Below, in pieces: positions 7,376-15,660 of a stretch of DNA of 64,000 nt. How positions within the stretch are numbered: the first letter of the stretch is position 1; each line of letters starts with the position of its first letter. This DNA comes from Bradyrhizobium yuanmingense (GTDB lineage: Bacteria > Pseudomonadota > Alphaproteobacteria > Rhizobiales > Xanthobacteraceae): positions 1 through 64,000 of the forward strand of contig NZ_JARFML010000011.1 in NCBI RefSeq assembly GCF_029167105.1. Reading direction: 5' to 3'. Below the pieces are notes generated by a model. That model was not told the DNA's origin and made no database searches. It saw only the letters and a list, made by a program, of their open reading frames with translations. A program made the position numbers and the translations under genes.

Positions 7376-9103
7376 ATGTCGCAGGCCGATCGCTCCTGGG
7401 ACGTTGAGACCGACCTCCTCGTCATCGGGGCGGGCGCGGGCGGCATGACGACCGCGCTCGTGGCTGCCCTTGAAGGCCTCGACGTGATCCTGTGCGAGAA
7501 ATCAGACACCGTTGGCGGCACCACCGCGACCTCCGCCGGCACGGTCTGGATTCCCGGCAACCAACAAGGACAGTGTACAGGCACGCCAGACAGAATCGAC
7601 GCAGCGCGGGTCTATGTCGGCGCCTTGCTCGGCGAACACGCGGCGGACGCGCGCGTGGATGGATTCCTCCAGGCAGGCCCCATGATGCTCGACTATCTCG
7701 CGCGGAGGACGAGCGTGTTGTTTGCGGCGCCGCCGGTGCATCCCGACTACAAAGATCTTCCCGGCGCAGCGATCGGCGGTCGAGCGCTTGGGACGGTGCC
7801 ATTCGACGGCCGCACGCTCGGCAAGGACTTCTGCCGCATCAGGCCGCCGCGGCGAGAGTTCATGGTTCTCGGCGGCATGATGGTGGCCAAGGCTGATATC
7901 GCGCCGCTTTTGGCGCCGTTCCGCAGCTGGCGCAACTTCAGGGATGTCATCGCCCTCCTCGGCCGGTACCTGTTCGATCGGCTTTCCCACAGGCGCGGAA
8001 CGCGCCTGGTCATGGGCAATGCTCTCGTCGCACGACTGCTCGACAGCCTCCTGCGAGCCGGCGTCCATCTGCGATACGGGACGGGACTGAGTGAGCTCGT
8101 TCGCGACGGCGATGCGGTGGTGGGCGCTGTCTTCTCGTCACCCGCCGGAGCGTTGGCGATACGAGCGCACAAAGGCGTCGTGCTGGCGACGGGAGGCATT
8201 GGCTGGAGCCGCGAGCTTCGCGAGAAGTTCTTTCCGGAGGCCGCGCTCCAATTTTCGCTCACGCCGTCGTCCTGTACCGGGGACGGCTTGCTTGCGGCCG
8301 AACGCGTCGATGCGGTCATCGAGCGCGACCTCGATAGCCCGGCCCTGTGGATGCCGAGCTCGGTCATGACGCAGGCCGATGGGCACGTTTCCGTTTTCCC
8401 GCACATCATGCTGGATCGTGCCAAGCCGGGACTGCTTGCAGTGAATAGGTCGGGACGCCGTTTCGTGAATGAAGCCGATTCCTATCACGATTTCGCAGCG
8501 GCGATGCTGCGGTCGAACGCGTCTTCTGCCGCGACGGTGCCCGCCTTCCTTATCTGCGATCACGCCTTTATCCGCACCTACGGGATCGGTCTGGTTCGTC
8601 CTGGAACGAAGGACTTGAGGAAGTTTCTCAGGGCCCAATATCTGCTGGCCGCCGAGAGCATTGAGGCTCTGGCCGAAGAAATCGGCGTGGACAGCGGCGA
8701 ACTCGCCCAAACGGTGGAGCGATATAATCGCTTTGCCGAGATCGGTGTGGACGAGGACTTCGGCCGCGGTTCGAGCGAGTTGAACCGGTTCAATGGTGAT
8801 CCACTGGTCAAGCCGAACCCGTGCCTGCGGCGGATCGGTCCCGGGCCATACTATGCCGTCGCAGTGTGGCCGACGGATCTCGCCAGCAGTGCCGGCCTGC
8901 GCACGGACGCAACGGCCCGGGTTTTGTCGCGCCGCGGAACGGTGATCCCCGGCCTCTACGCCGTCGGTGCCGATTCCGCGTCGATCTTTCGAGGCACCTA
9001 TCCGGGGCCGGGGACCATGATCGGGCCTGCAATGACATTCGGCTGGTGCGCGGCGATGCATGCATCGAGCGCTTCACCGGCTCCGGGTCCGGCGGAAAGA
9101 TAA
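7376..9103 (+). CDS. FAD-dependent oxidoreductase of the 3-ketosteroid delta1-dehydrogenase / fumarate reductase flavoprotein family
   Basis: A 575-residue flavoenzyme. The N-terminal Rossmann dinucleotide site is clear (LLVIGAGAGGMTTALVAALEG, then the acidic strand end VILCEKSDTVGGTTATSAG, residues 14-56). The C-terminal FAD-closing segment GLYAVGADSASIFRGTYPGPGTMIGPAMTFGW (about 530-560) has the GxGxxIGPA pattern of KstD-type dehydrogenases. Such enzymes introduce or remove a C=C next to a carbonyl in cyclic ketones or steroids. Position after the TRAP genes suggests action on the imported compound or a product of it. The substrate is unknown, and a 3-oxosteroid cannot be assumed. Confidence 0.82.
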   Translation: MSQADRSWDVETDLLVIGAGAGGMTTALVAALEGLDVILCEKSDTVGGTTATSAGTVWIPGNQQGQCTGTPDRIDAARVYVGALLGEHAADARVDGFLQAGPMMLDYLARRTSVLFAAPPVHPDYKDLPGAAIGGRALGTVPFDGRTLGKDFCRIRPPRREFMVLGGMMVAKADIAPLLAPFRSWRNFRDVIALLGRYLFDRLSHRRGTRLVMGNALVARLLDSLLRAGVHLRYGTGLSELVRDGDAVVGAVFSSPAGALAIRAHKGVVLATGGIGWSRELREKFFPEAALQFSLTPSSCTGDGLLAAERVDAVIERDLDSPALWMPSSVMTQADGHVSVFPHIMLDRAKPGLLAVNRSGRRFVNEADSYHDFAAAMLRSNASSAATVPAFLICDHAFIRTYGIGLVRPGTKDLRKFLRAQYLLAAESIEALAEEIGVDSGELAQTVERYNRFAEIGVDEDFGRGSSELNRFNGDPLVKPNPCLRRIGPGPYYAVAVWPTDLASSAGLRTDATARVLSRRGTVIPGLYAVGADSASIFRGTYPGPGTMIGPAMTFGWCAAMHASSASPAPGPAER

Positions 9104-9187
9104 CATCGTGTTAGGTCAGCGTAACAAACCAATAATTGTCTGGGGTCGCTGACGCGCTATCGTTGCACGCCCGCAAATCGAGGGGAT

Positions 9188-11023
9188 ATGTCGATGTCGA
9201 CGCCGCCACGGAAACTCATCTGGTCGCTTCTGCTGCTGGCCGTCTCGAGCCAGTTCACCGCTGCGCTGGCCGAGCCGCTGGCGTGCGACGATGGTATCAA
9301 GCAGGCTTTTCATCCTGATGAGAATACCAGCGTCGTCGCCGTTCGCCTGGTAAAGAAGGGCGAGGAATTGCGCGCGCCGGACGCGCCGACGCCGGTCACG
9401 GCGGTCGCCGACCTCTGCCTGGTCAAATTGCTGGTCGGCCCCGGCGTCACTGCGGAGAAGGACAAGTCGGCGCGGTCGTATTCTGAAGGCATCGGCATCG
9501 AAGTCTGGCTGCCCACACCCGCCAATTGGAATGAGCGCATTCGCAACTATGGCGGCGGCGGCTGGGTCGGTGGCGGCCATCGCTATGCCGACAAGATCGG
9601 AAGCAAGGTGCCGGCCATCGTCAATGCCAACGTCGGCTATGCGTCCGGCACCACCGATGCCGGCCAGCCCTGGTACCAGGACGGTTCCTTCACGTTTTTA
9701 TCCGACGGCAAGGTGAATGCCGAGGCGCTGCGCAGCTTTTCTGTCGGTGCGATGGTCGAGCAGGCGGTCAAGACCAAGGCGCTGGTCAATCTTTATTACG
9801 GCAAGGCGCCGAAGTTCGCCTATTACGACGGCCATTCGCAAGGCGGCCGGCAGGGCATGAAGATCGCTCAGGACTTTCCGGAGCTCTATGACGGCTATTT
9901 GATCGCCCAGCCTGCGCTCAACATTGCCAGATTCGGCACGGCCTCGATCTATCCGCAGATCGTGATGAAGACCGAGCTCGGCATCACCGCAGTCAACAAG
10001 GATCAAGCTGCTGCCTTCGCGTCCAAGGTGGATGCGGCCAACAAGCGCGCGGTGGCGACCTGCGACAAGGCGGGGCTCGGCTTCCTGCTCGATCCCTTTG
10101 CGTGCGACTACGATCCCGCACGCGATGCGGCAGCGCTCTGCGCGGGGGAGGCGGGAACCGGCGTCACCGGCAGCAGCAATGATGCTGCGACCTGCATGAG
10201 CGCCAGCGAGGCGAGGGCGCTCGGCAAGATTTGGCATGGCGCGACGCGTGATGGCAGCGTCGATACAGCACAGACCCGCGACGCCCGCAGCGGAAAGTCG
10301 CTCGGCAACAATCAGCTCTGGTGGACGTTCACACGCGGCACCGCGATCACCAGCCTGATCAAGAGCGCATCGACGGACAGTCTGGCGCTGGCCTTGCAGG
10401 ACGTGCGCTATGCTGCCGATGCCAGCGCGACCTCGTCGATCCCGATCGCGAACGGCTCCACCAGCGTCCGGAACAAATGGCTCGAGCTCGACTATGCCGG
10501 CGTTGCCGATGCCGTCGACAAGAACGTGTCGCTGCAGCCGACGCTGTTCGCGGGTCTCGCCACCGACAAGGCCGATCTTGCCAAGCTGCGCGACCTCGGC
10601 CGCAAGGTGATCGTCTGGAGCGGGCTGGCCGACGACGCCATTCCGCCTGCAGGCAACGTCAATTATCATGAGCGTGTGGTGGCGGCGATGGGAGGTCATG
10701 CCGAGGTGCAGAAATTCCTGCGCATGTACTTGTTGCCGGGCGTCGCGCATTCCTCTCAGGGACGCGCTTATGCGGCGGGAGGCCGCAACGATGCGGTTCC
10801 GTTGCCGAAACTGCCTGGCAATGCCAACCAGAAGCCCGCTCGCGAGCAGGATCAATTCTTCTCCGCGCTCACGGACTGGGTCGAGCGGGGCGTAGCGCCG
10901 GAGGAGATCATGCTGGTATCTCGCGATAACACCGTGAGCTATCCGGCGTGTGTCTATCCGCTGATGACGACATGGAACGGCAGCGGGCCGGCAACGCAGC
11001 CTTCAAGCTTCAGCTGCCGCTAG
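9188..11023 (+). CDS. Secreted tannase/feruloyl esterase family hydrolase
   Basis: 611 residues with a signal peptide (hydrophobic 9-28, cleavage near ALAEP), so exported. The ATG at 9188 follows GAGGGG. The esterase core shows the family YGGGGWVGGG block (about 121-130), a nucleophile elbow GHSQGGRQG with Ser217, Asp482/483 in WSGLADDAIPP, and His521 in LPGVAHSSQG. Family members normally have a disulfide joining a Cys just before the Ser and a Cys just after the His (the CS-D-HC motif). Here these are His216 and Ser522, so both cysteines are absent together. It would hydrolyse phenolic esters, and the aromatic acid released could feed the Rieske operon downstream (inference). Confidence 0.85.
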   Translation: MSMSTPPRKLIWSLLLLAVSSQFTAALAEPLACDDGIKQAFHPDENTSVVAVRLVKKGEELRAPDAPTPVTAVADLCLVKLLVGPGVTAEKDKSARSYSEGIGIEVWLPTPANWNERIRNYGGGGWVGGGHRYADKIGSKVPAIVNANVGYASGTTDAGQPWYQDGSFTFLSDGKVNAEALRSFSVGAMVEQAVKTKALVNLYYGKAPKFAYYDGHSQGGRQGMKIAQDFPELYDGYLIAQPALNIARFGTASIYPQIVMKTELGITAVNKDQAAAFASKVDAANKRAVATCDKAGLGFLLDPFACDYDPARDAAALCAGEAGTGVTGSSNDAATCMSASEARALGKIWHGATRDGSVDTAQTRDARSGKSLGNNQLWWTFTRGTAITSLIKSASTDSLALALQDVRYAADASATSSIPIANGSTSVRNKWLELDYAGVADAVDKNVSLQPTLFAGLATDKADLAKLRDLGRKVIVWSGLADDAIPPAGNVNYHERVVAAMGGHAEVQKFLRMYLLPGVAHSSQGRAYAAGGRNDAVPLPKLPGNANQKPAREQDQFFSALTDWVERGVAPEEIMLVSRDNTVSYPACVYPLMTTWNGSGPATQPSSFSCR

Positions 11024-11403
11024 TCCTGGCAGGGCGCTGACACGGCAACACCGGCGCTGCTCTAGTGCCGGACACCTTGTCGTCGCCGTCGCCCCGCGCG
11101 GCATGGCTGCCGATCGGCATTTCGAGATTGCCGTCACTCCAGGTGACGCGCCGCAATGGTCGATCAGGGGCCTCCAGCTAACTGCTGTTTCAGTCTTCCA
11201 CATCATCGGCTCTCTGCGGGCGGCTTCTGCTCCGGCTGCCGGGCGCGGCCCTTGATCAGCGCGCTGTGGTCGATCGGCGCCCGAGGAATCGGAAGCCCAG
11301 CCGGGGCAACGGCGTGGACCACGCATTCGGGCTTGCGGAGCGGCGGTAGCTTTGCTAATAGTTAAACGGTCAGTCGGATTATTATTCGGTCGAGGGCCAG
11401 ACG
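11024..11403. other. 380-bp gene-free stretch before the Rieske dioxygenase operon
   Basis: No convincing gene. A minus-strand frame of about 50 codons between stops at about 11365 and 11200 reads protein-like (LPPLRKPECVVHAVAPAGLP, then IPRAPIDHSALIKG) but has no good start or ribosome-binding site. It could be a gene remnant that I cannot identify. The right end (11355-11403) is AT-richer and holds the operator/promoter region of the operon. Confidence 0.5.
11365..11382 (+). promoter_or_regulatory. Candidate TetR operator upstream of Rieske dioxygenase operon
   Basis: AACGGTCAGTCGGATTAT lies 21 bp upstream of the dioxygenase ATG. The same element with 16 of 18 bases identical (AACGGCCGGTCGGATTAT, read on the minus strand) lies at 26190-26207 between the divergent TetR and FAD-oxidoreductase genes. 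It contains CGGTCAGTCGG, similar in style to the CCGAC/GTCGG half-sites of TetR-type catabolic repressors. Assignment to the TetR at 26362-27000 is inference from location. Confidence 0.6.
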
Positions 11404-12663
11404 ATGAACGTCGTACGACGGATGGCGCAATGGAACGAGCTGATCCGCCCCGATCGGATCCATGGCTCGCTCTACACCGACCGCTCCATCTTCGAGGCGG
11501 AGCTGCAGAACATCTGGTACCGGACCTGGGTCTATGTCGGCCACGAAAGCGAGGTCCCGAAGGCCAACGACTACGTCGTCAAGTCGATCGGCCCGCAATC
11601 CGTGATCATGACGCGCGACGAGCAGGGTAAGATCAACCTGCTGCTCAACCGCTGTTCCCATCGCGGCAATCAGGTCTGCTCCTATGAGCGCGGCAATGCG
11701 CGGTCCTTCACCTGTCCGTTCCACTCATGGACGTTCGCCAATGACGGCCGCCTGGTCGGCTATGCCTTCCCCGACGGCTACGAGGGACAGGACAGGGCCG
11801 AGCTCGCGCTCGGTCGGGTGACGCGCGTCGAATCCTATCGCGGTTTTGTCTTCGGATCGTTCGCTGCTGATGGACCGACGCTGAAGGAACACCTCGGGGG
11901 CGCCGCCGAGACCATCGACCGGCTGGTACGCACCTCGCCGGAGGGCGAGGTTGAAATCACGGCCGGCTTCCTCAAGCATCGCGTGAAGGCGAACTGGAAG
12001 TTCATCCTGGAGAACGAGTGCGACGGCTACCATCCGGCCTTCGTTCATACCTCGATCTTCGGCGTCGCCGACAGCATGATCGGCAAGCTCTATGGCGGTG
12101 CCTCGACTGCACTGACCCGCGACTACGGCAACGGCCACACGGAGATCGACCTGCGGCCCGAGTTCCGCAAGCGCGACCTGCCGATGAGCTGGTTCGGCAC
12201 CAGTGAAGAGCGCTTGCCCGACTACGCGGCGCGGATGAAGGCGGCCTATGGAGACACCGCAGCGCGCCAGATCATGATCGACGGCACGCCGCATGTGATG
12301 ATCTTCCCGAACCTGTTCATTGCCGAAATCCAGATGTTCGTCATTCAACCGCTCGGTGTCGACGACAGCGTGCAGCACGTCACTGCGCTCCAGTTCAAGG
12401 GGGCGCCCGACCTCAACCGCCGCCTGCGCCAGCAGACCATGGGCTCCGTCGGCCCGGCCGGCTTCCTGCTTGCCGATGATTCCGAGATGTACGAGCGCTG
12501 CCATCGCGGCGTGCTGGCGCGCAATCCGGAATGGGTCTTTCTCGGCCGCGGCGAAAAGCGCGAGCGACGGGACGAGCTCGGCTTCAAGGTCGGCCACGTC
12601 ACGGACGAGGTGCCGTCGCGCGGCATCTGGGCTCACTATCGCAAGCTGATGGAGGCCGCCTGA
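11404..12663 (+). CDS. Aromatic ring-hydroxylating dioxygenase, large (alpha) subunit
   Basis: 419 residues, cytoplasmic. The Rieske [2Fe-2S] ligands are Cys84-x-His86 (NRCSHRGNQ) and Cys104-x2-His107 (CPFHSW). The mononuclear iron site reads ECDGYHPAFVH, giving Asp207 (electron bridge), His210 and His215, with the third carboxylate further C-terminal. Length and layout match alpha subunits of two-subunit oxygenases (benzoate/anthranilate/salicylate group). The beta subunit follows with a one-base overlap. No ferredoxin or reductase gene lies in this operon, so electrons must come from elsewhere, possibly the pair at 28.4-29.9 kb. It is the first gene of a seven-gene plus-strand operon. Confidence 0.92.
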   Translation: MNVVRRMAQWNELIRPDRIHGSLYTDRSIFEAELQNIWYRTWVYVGHESEVPKANDYVVKSIGPQSVIMTRDEQGKINLLLNRCSHRGNQVCSYERGNARSFTCPFHSWTFANDGRLVGYAFPDGYEGQDRAELALGRVTRVESYRGFVFGSFAADGPTLKEHLGGAAETIDRLVRTSPEGEVEITAGFLKHRVKANWKFILENECDGYHPAFVHTSIFGVADSMIGKLYGGASTALTRDYGNGHTEIDLRPEFRKRDLPMSWFGTSEERLPDYAARMKAAYGDTAARQIMIDGTPHVMIFPNLFIAEIQMFVIQPLGVDDSVQHVTALQFKGAPDLNRRLRQQTMGSVGPAGFLLADDSEMYERCHRGVLARNPEWVFLGRGEKRERRDELGFKVGHVTDEVPSRGIWAHYRKLMEAA

Positions 12664-13157
12664 TGCTGTCGCGCGAGAGCAGCGTCACGCTGATGAGCGC
12701 CGTGACCGCTTTCCTGAATCGCGAGGCGCGCTTGCAGGACGAGCATCAATACGAAGCCTGGGAAAGGCTCTGGACCGATGACGGCGTCTACTGGGTGCCG
12801 GCCAACGGCGCCAATATCGATCCGGAGCGGGAGATGTCCATCATCTACGACAATCGCTCGCGGATAGCCCTGCGCGTGCGCCAGCTCATGACAGGCAAGC
12901 ATTTCACCCAGACGCCGCAATCGAATTTGCGCCGGCTCGTCTCCAACATCGAGCTTATGGACGAGCAGCCGGGCGGCGACATTGCGGTGGCCAGCAACAG
13001 CCTGATCTTCGAATCGAGCTTGCGCGACGACACGCTGTGGGCCGCTCGCAACGAATACCGGCTGCGCCATGTCGATGGCGAATTGCGCATGGCTTACAAG
13101 AAGGTGGTGCTCGTCAACAACGACAAGGCGATCTACACGCTGTCATTCCTGGTCTAG
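12663..13157 (+). CDS. Aromatic ring-hydroxylating dioxygenase, small (beta) subunit
   Basis: 164 residues of the NTF2-like/cystatin fold typical of Rieske dioxygenase beta subunits. Recognisable parts are AVTAFLNREARLQDEHQYEAW near the N-terminus, LWTDDGVYWVPA (about 37-48), RLVSNIEL and the C-terminal KKVVLVNNDKAIYTLSFLV. The ATG at 12663 shares one base with the alpha-subunit stop, so translation is coupled. It has a structural role in the alpha3beta3 oxygenase. Confidence 0.9.
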   Translation: MLSRESSVTLMSAVTAFLNREARLQDEHQYEAWERLWTDDGVYWVPANGANIDPEREMSIIYDNRSRIALRVRQLMTGKHFTQTPQSNLRRLVSNIELMDEQPGGDIAVASNSLIFESSLRDDTLWAARNEYRLRHVDGELRMAYKKVVLVNNDKAIYTLSFLV

Positions 13158-13172
13158 GAGAGGTCTCGCGCC

Positions 13173-13967
13173 ATGATCGATAGGGGACCTGTTCTGCTCG
13201 ACATCGACAAGGGCATCGCGCATCTGCGTCTCAACCGGCCCGATGCCGCGAACGGGATGAGCGTCGAGCTTCTCGGCGCGCTCTGCGATGCCATCATGGC
13301 GTGTCACGGCCACCCCGATCTGCGCGTGGTGCTGCTGAGCGGCGAGGGCGCGAACTTCTGCGCGGGTGGCGACGTGCGCGCCTTCGCATCCAAGGGCGAG
13401 AAATTGCCGGACTATATCCGCCAGGCGACGGCCTATCTGCAGAACGCGGTCACCGGCTTGTTGCGGCTCGAAGCGCCCGTCATCGCCTCGGTGCATGGCT
13501 TTGCGGCGGGGGGCGGCGGGTTCGGCCTCGTCTGCGCCTCCGACATCGTCATCGCCGCCGAGTCGGCCAGGTTCCTTGCGGGGGCGACGCGGGTGGCGAT
13601 GGCGCCGGATGCGGGCGTGTCCGTCACGCTATCCCGCCTGGTGGGCTTGCGGCGCGCGATGTCGATCCTCCTCACCAATCCGGTGATCCCGGCGTCCGAG
13701 GCGCTGCAGATGGGAATCGTCACCAAGGTCGTTCCTGACGGCGAACTCACGGAGGCCTCGCTGGCGCTGGCGCGCGAGCTCGCCGCCGGCGCGCCGAAGG
13801 CGCTTGCCGCGACCAAGCGCCTGGTCTGGGCCGGCACCGGGACCAGCATCGAGCAATGCCTGTCGGAGGAGGCGCGTACGGTTTCAGAGCTGTCGGGCAT
13901 GGCCGACGCGCGCGAGGGCCTTGCAGCCGTCATCGAGCGGCGCAAGCCCGTCTTCACGGGACGCTGA
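13173..13967 (+). CDS. Enoyl-CoA hydratase/isomerase family protein
   Basis: A 264-residue crotonase-fold enzyme. The oxyanion-hole segment GEGANFCAGGDVRAF (about 54-68) and the second oxyanion loop HGFAAGGGGFGLVCASDIV (about 107-125) are present. In the region that carries the catalytic Glu of hydratases the sequence is MAPDAGVSVTLSRLVG, with an Asp as in PaaG/isomerase-like members, so isomerase or ring-cleavage chemistry is as likely as hydration. It starts 15 bp after the dioxygenase beta subunit. Confidence 0.88.
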   Translation: MIDRGPVLLDIDKGIAHLRLNRPDAANGMSVELLGALCDAIMACHGHPDLRVVLLSGEGANFCAGGDVRAFASKGEKLPDYIRQATAYLQNAVTGLLRLEAPVIASVHGFAAGGGGFGLVCASDIVIAAESARFLAGATRVAMAPDAGVSVTLSRLVGLRRAMSILLTNPVIPASEALQMGIVTKVVPDGELTEASLALARELAAGAPKALAATKRLVWAGTGTSIEQCLSEEARTVSELSGMADAREGLAAVIERRKPVFTGR

Positions 13968-13970
13968 GGC

Positions 13971-14723
13971 GTGGCGGACAGCCTGCCATTCGGACGTCTG
14001 GACGGCCGGCGCGCCTTCGTGTCGGGCGGCGCGCGGGGCATTGGCGCTGCGATTGCGAAGAGCTTCGTCGACGCTGGCGCCAACGTCGTGATTGCCGACC
14101 TCGATATGACCCAGGCTTCCGAGATCGGGCGGCAGATCCGCGCCATGGCGGTTCGCCTCGACGTCAGCGATGCGGGCGCGGTGCAGGCGGCGATGGCGCA
14201 GCACGGGCCGTTCGACATCCTCGTCAACAATGCCGGGATCGACCAGCACGCCTTCTTCACCGAGACCACGCCGCAGGACTGGGCGAAGCTGATCGCGGTC
14301 AATCTTACGTCCGTCCTGGCCTGCACCCAGGCCGTCCTGCCGGCAATGCAGGCTGCGAGGTACGGCCGCATCATCAACATCACATCCGAGGCCGCCCGGC
14401 TCGGCTCCAAGGGTGGGGCGGTTTACTCAGCCGCCAAGGGCGGGGTCGTCGCCTTCACCAGGAGCATGGCGCGAGAGAACGCGCGCTACGGCATCACGGC
14501 GAACGCGGTTGCGCCCGGCCCGATCCGCACGCCAATGCTGGAGCAGGCGGTCGCCCGCGGCGGCGACAAGATCCTCCGGGCGATGACCGACGCAACCTTG
14601 CTGGGCCGGCTCGGCGAGCCGGATGAGGTTGCAGCAGCCGCGCTGTTCCTCGCCTCCGACCAGGCCGCTTACATCACGGGTGAAACGCTGGGCGTGTCCG
14701 GCGGCATGGGGATCGGCGGCTGA
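13971..14723 (+). CDS. Short-chain dehydrogenase/reductase (SDR)
   Basis: A 250-residue classical SDR with a GTG start at 13971, three bases after the previous stop. The NAD(P) site is GGARGIGAAIAK (about 18-29), an acidic residue ends the second strand (IADLDMT, suggesting NAD), NNAGI is near residue 87, and the catalytic Ser and Tyr-x3-Lys are in ITSEAARLGSKGGAVYSAAK (about 139-158). It could oxidise the cis-diol made by the dioxygenase or a hydroxyacyl-CoA. The C-terminus ITGETLGVSGGMGIGG is typical of the family. Confidence 0.9.
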   Translation: MADSLPFGRLDGRRAFVSGGARGIGAAIAKSFVDAGANVVIADLDMTQASEIGRQIRAMAVRLDVSDAGAVQAAMAQHGPFDILVNNAGIDQHAFFTETTPQDWAKLIAVNLTSVLACTQAVLPAMQAARYGRIINITSEAARLGSKGGAVYSAAKGGVVAFTRSMARENARYGITANAVAPGPIRTPMLEQAVARGGDKILRAMTDATLLGRLGEPDEVAAAALFLASDQAAYITGETLGVSGGMGIGG

Positions 14724-14724
14724 G

Positions 14725-15660
14725 ATGAAGGATGCGACCGGCGATATTGCGGTGACTCCCGTGGATCGTGCCGTCGAGCGGCTGCAGTCGGTCTACCGCA
14801 AATGGACGCGCGATACGGGCGTCGAGCAGATGCGGCGCGATTGGGATCGAGCGTTTGCGGGCTGCTCCGTGCCGGTGGCCTGCCGTCAGGTCTCCGCCGG
14901 CGGTGTCGATGGCGAATGGATCGTGCCGGCCGCCGCGCCGCAGGAGAAAGTCATCCTCTATCTCCATGGCGGCGGCTTCCGTGTCGGCTCGATCGTTTCG
15001 CACCGCGATCTGACCGCGCGCATTGGTCACGCCTGTGGCTGCCGCGTCGTGGCGATCAACTACCGCCTGGCGCCGGAGCATCGCTTTCCAGCCGCGCTGG
15101 ACGATGCGCTCGCCGCCTATCGATACCTGCTCGACCAGGGTTTTCAGCCGGCCGACATCGCGCTCGCGGGAGACTCGGCCGGCGGCAACCTCGTGCTGGG
15201 CGCCATGCTGGCGTTGCGTGATCGCGGCGTGACCCTGCCGGCAGCCGCTGTGCTGATGTCACCCTGGACCGACCTCGCCGCGACAGGTGCAAGCTACGAA
15301 AGCCGCGCGAAGGCCGATCCGATCCATCAGCGCGCGATGATCCTCGCGCTTGCGAAAAGCTATCTGGGCCGGGATGGCGATCCGCGTCATCCGCTGGCCT
15401 CGCCGCTCTACGCCGATCTGTCCGGCTTGCCGCCGCTTCTGATCCAGGTCGGCGACCGCGAGACGGTGCGCGACGATTCGACCGAGTTCGCTGCCAGGGC
15501 CAGGGCTGCCGCCGTCAACGTCGAGCTGCAGGTCTTTGATGGCATGATTCACGTATTCCAGATGTTCCCGGAAATCCCGCAGGCCAGCGAAGCGATCGCG
15601 GCGCTCGCAAAATTCCTGCGCGGACATCTTCAAATCGATGATGGGAGGGCGGCACAATGA
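14725..15660 (+). CDS. Alpha/beta hydrolase of the hormone-sensitive lipase (HSL/family IV esterase) type
   Basis: 311 residues. Start chosen at ATG 14725, one base after the SDR stop. Family IV motifs are clear: the oxyanion HGGGFRVGS (about 75-83), the nucleophile GDSAGG (Ser about 150), Asp in QVGDRETVRDD and His in DGMIHVFQMF near residue 276. It is a cytoplasmic carboxylesterase or lactonase. In this operon it may hydrolyse an ester or lactone intermediate. Its stop overlaps the next start by four bases (ATGA). Confidence 0.9.
   Translation: MKDATGDIAVTPVDRAVERLQSVYRKWTRDTGVEQMRRDWDRAFAGCSVPVACRQVSAGGVDGEWIVPAAAPQEKVILYLHGGGFRVGSIVSHRDLTARIGHACGCRVVAINYRLAPEHRFPAALDDALAAYRYLLDQGFQPADIALAGDSAGGNLVLGAMLALRDRGVTLPAAAVLMSPWTDLAATGASYESRAKADPIHQRAMILALAKSYLGRDGDPRHPLASPLYADLSGLPPLLIQVGDRETVRDDSTEFAARARAAAVNVELQVFDGMIHVFQMFPEIPQASEAIAALAKFLRGHLQIDDGRAAQ

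Noticed and set aside
11249..11262. TTGATCAG-type sequence resembling an FNR site
   Set aside because: The right arm is not TCAA, so the palindrome fails.
11003..11326. Possible 107-residue minus-strand gene after the tannase-like gene
   Set aside because: It overlaps the tannase end, has no ribosome-binding site and reads as low-complexity Arg/Ala/Pro sequence.
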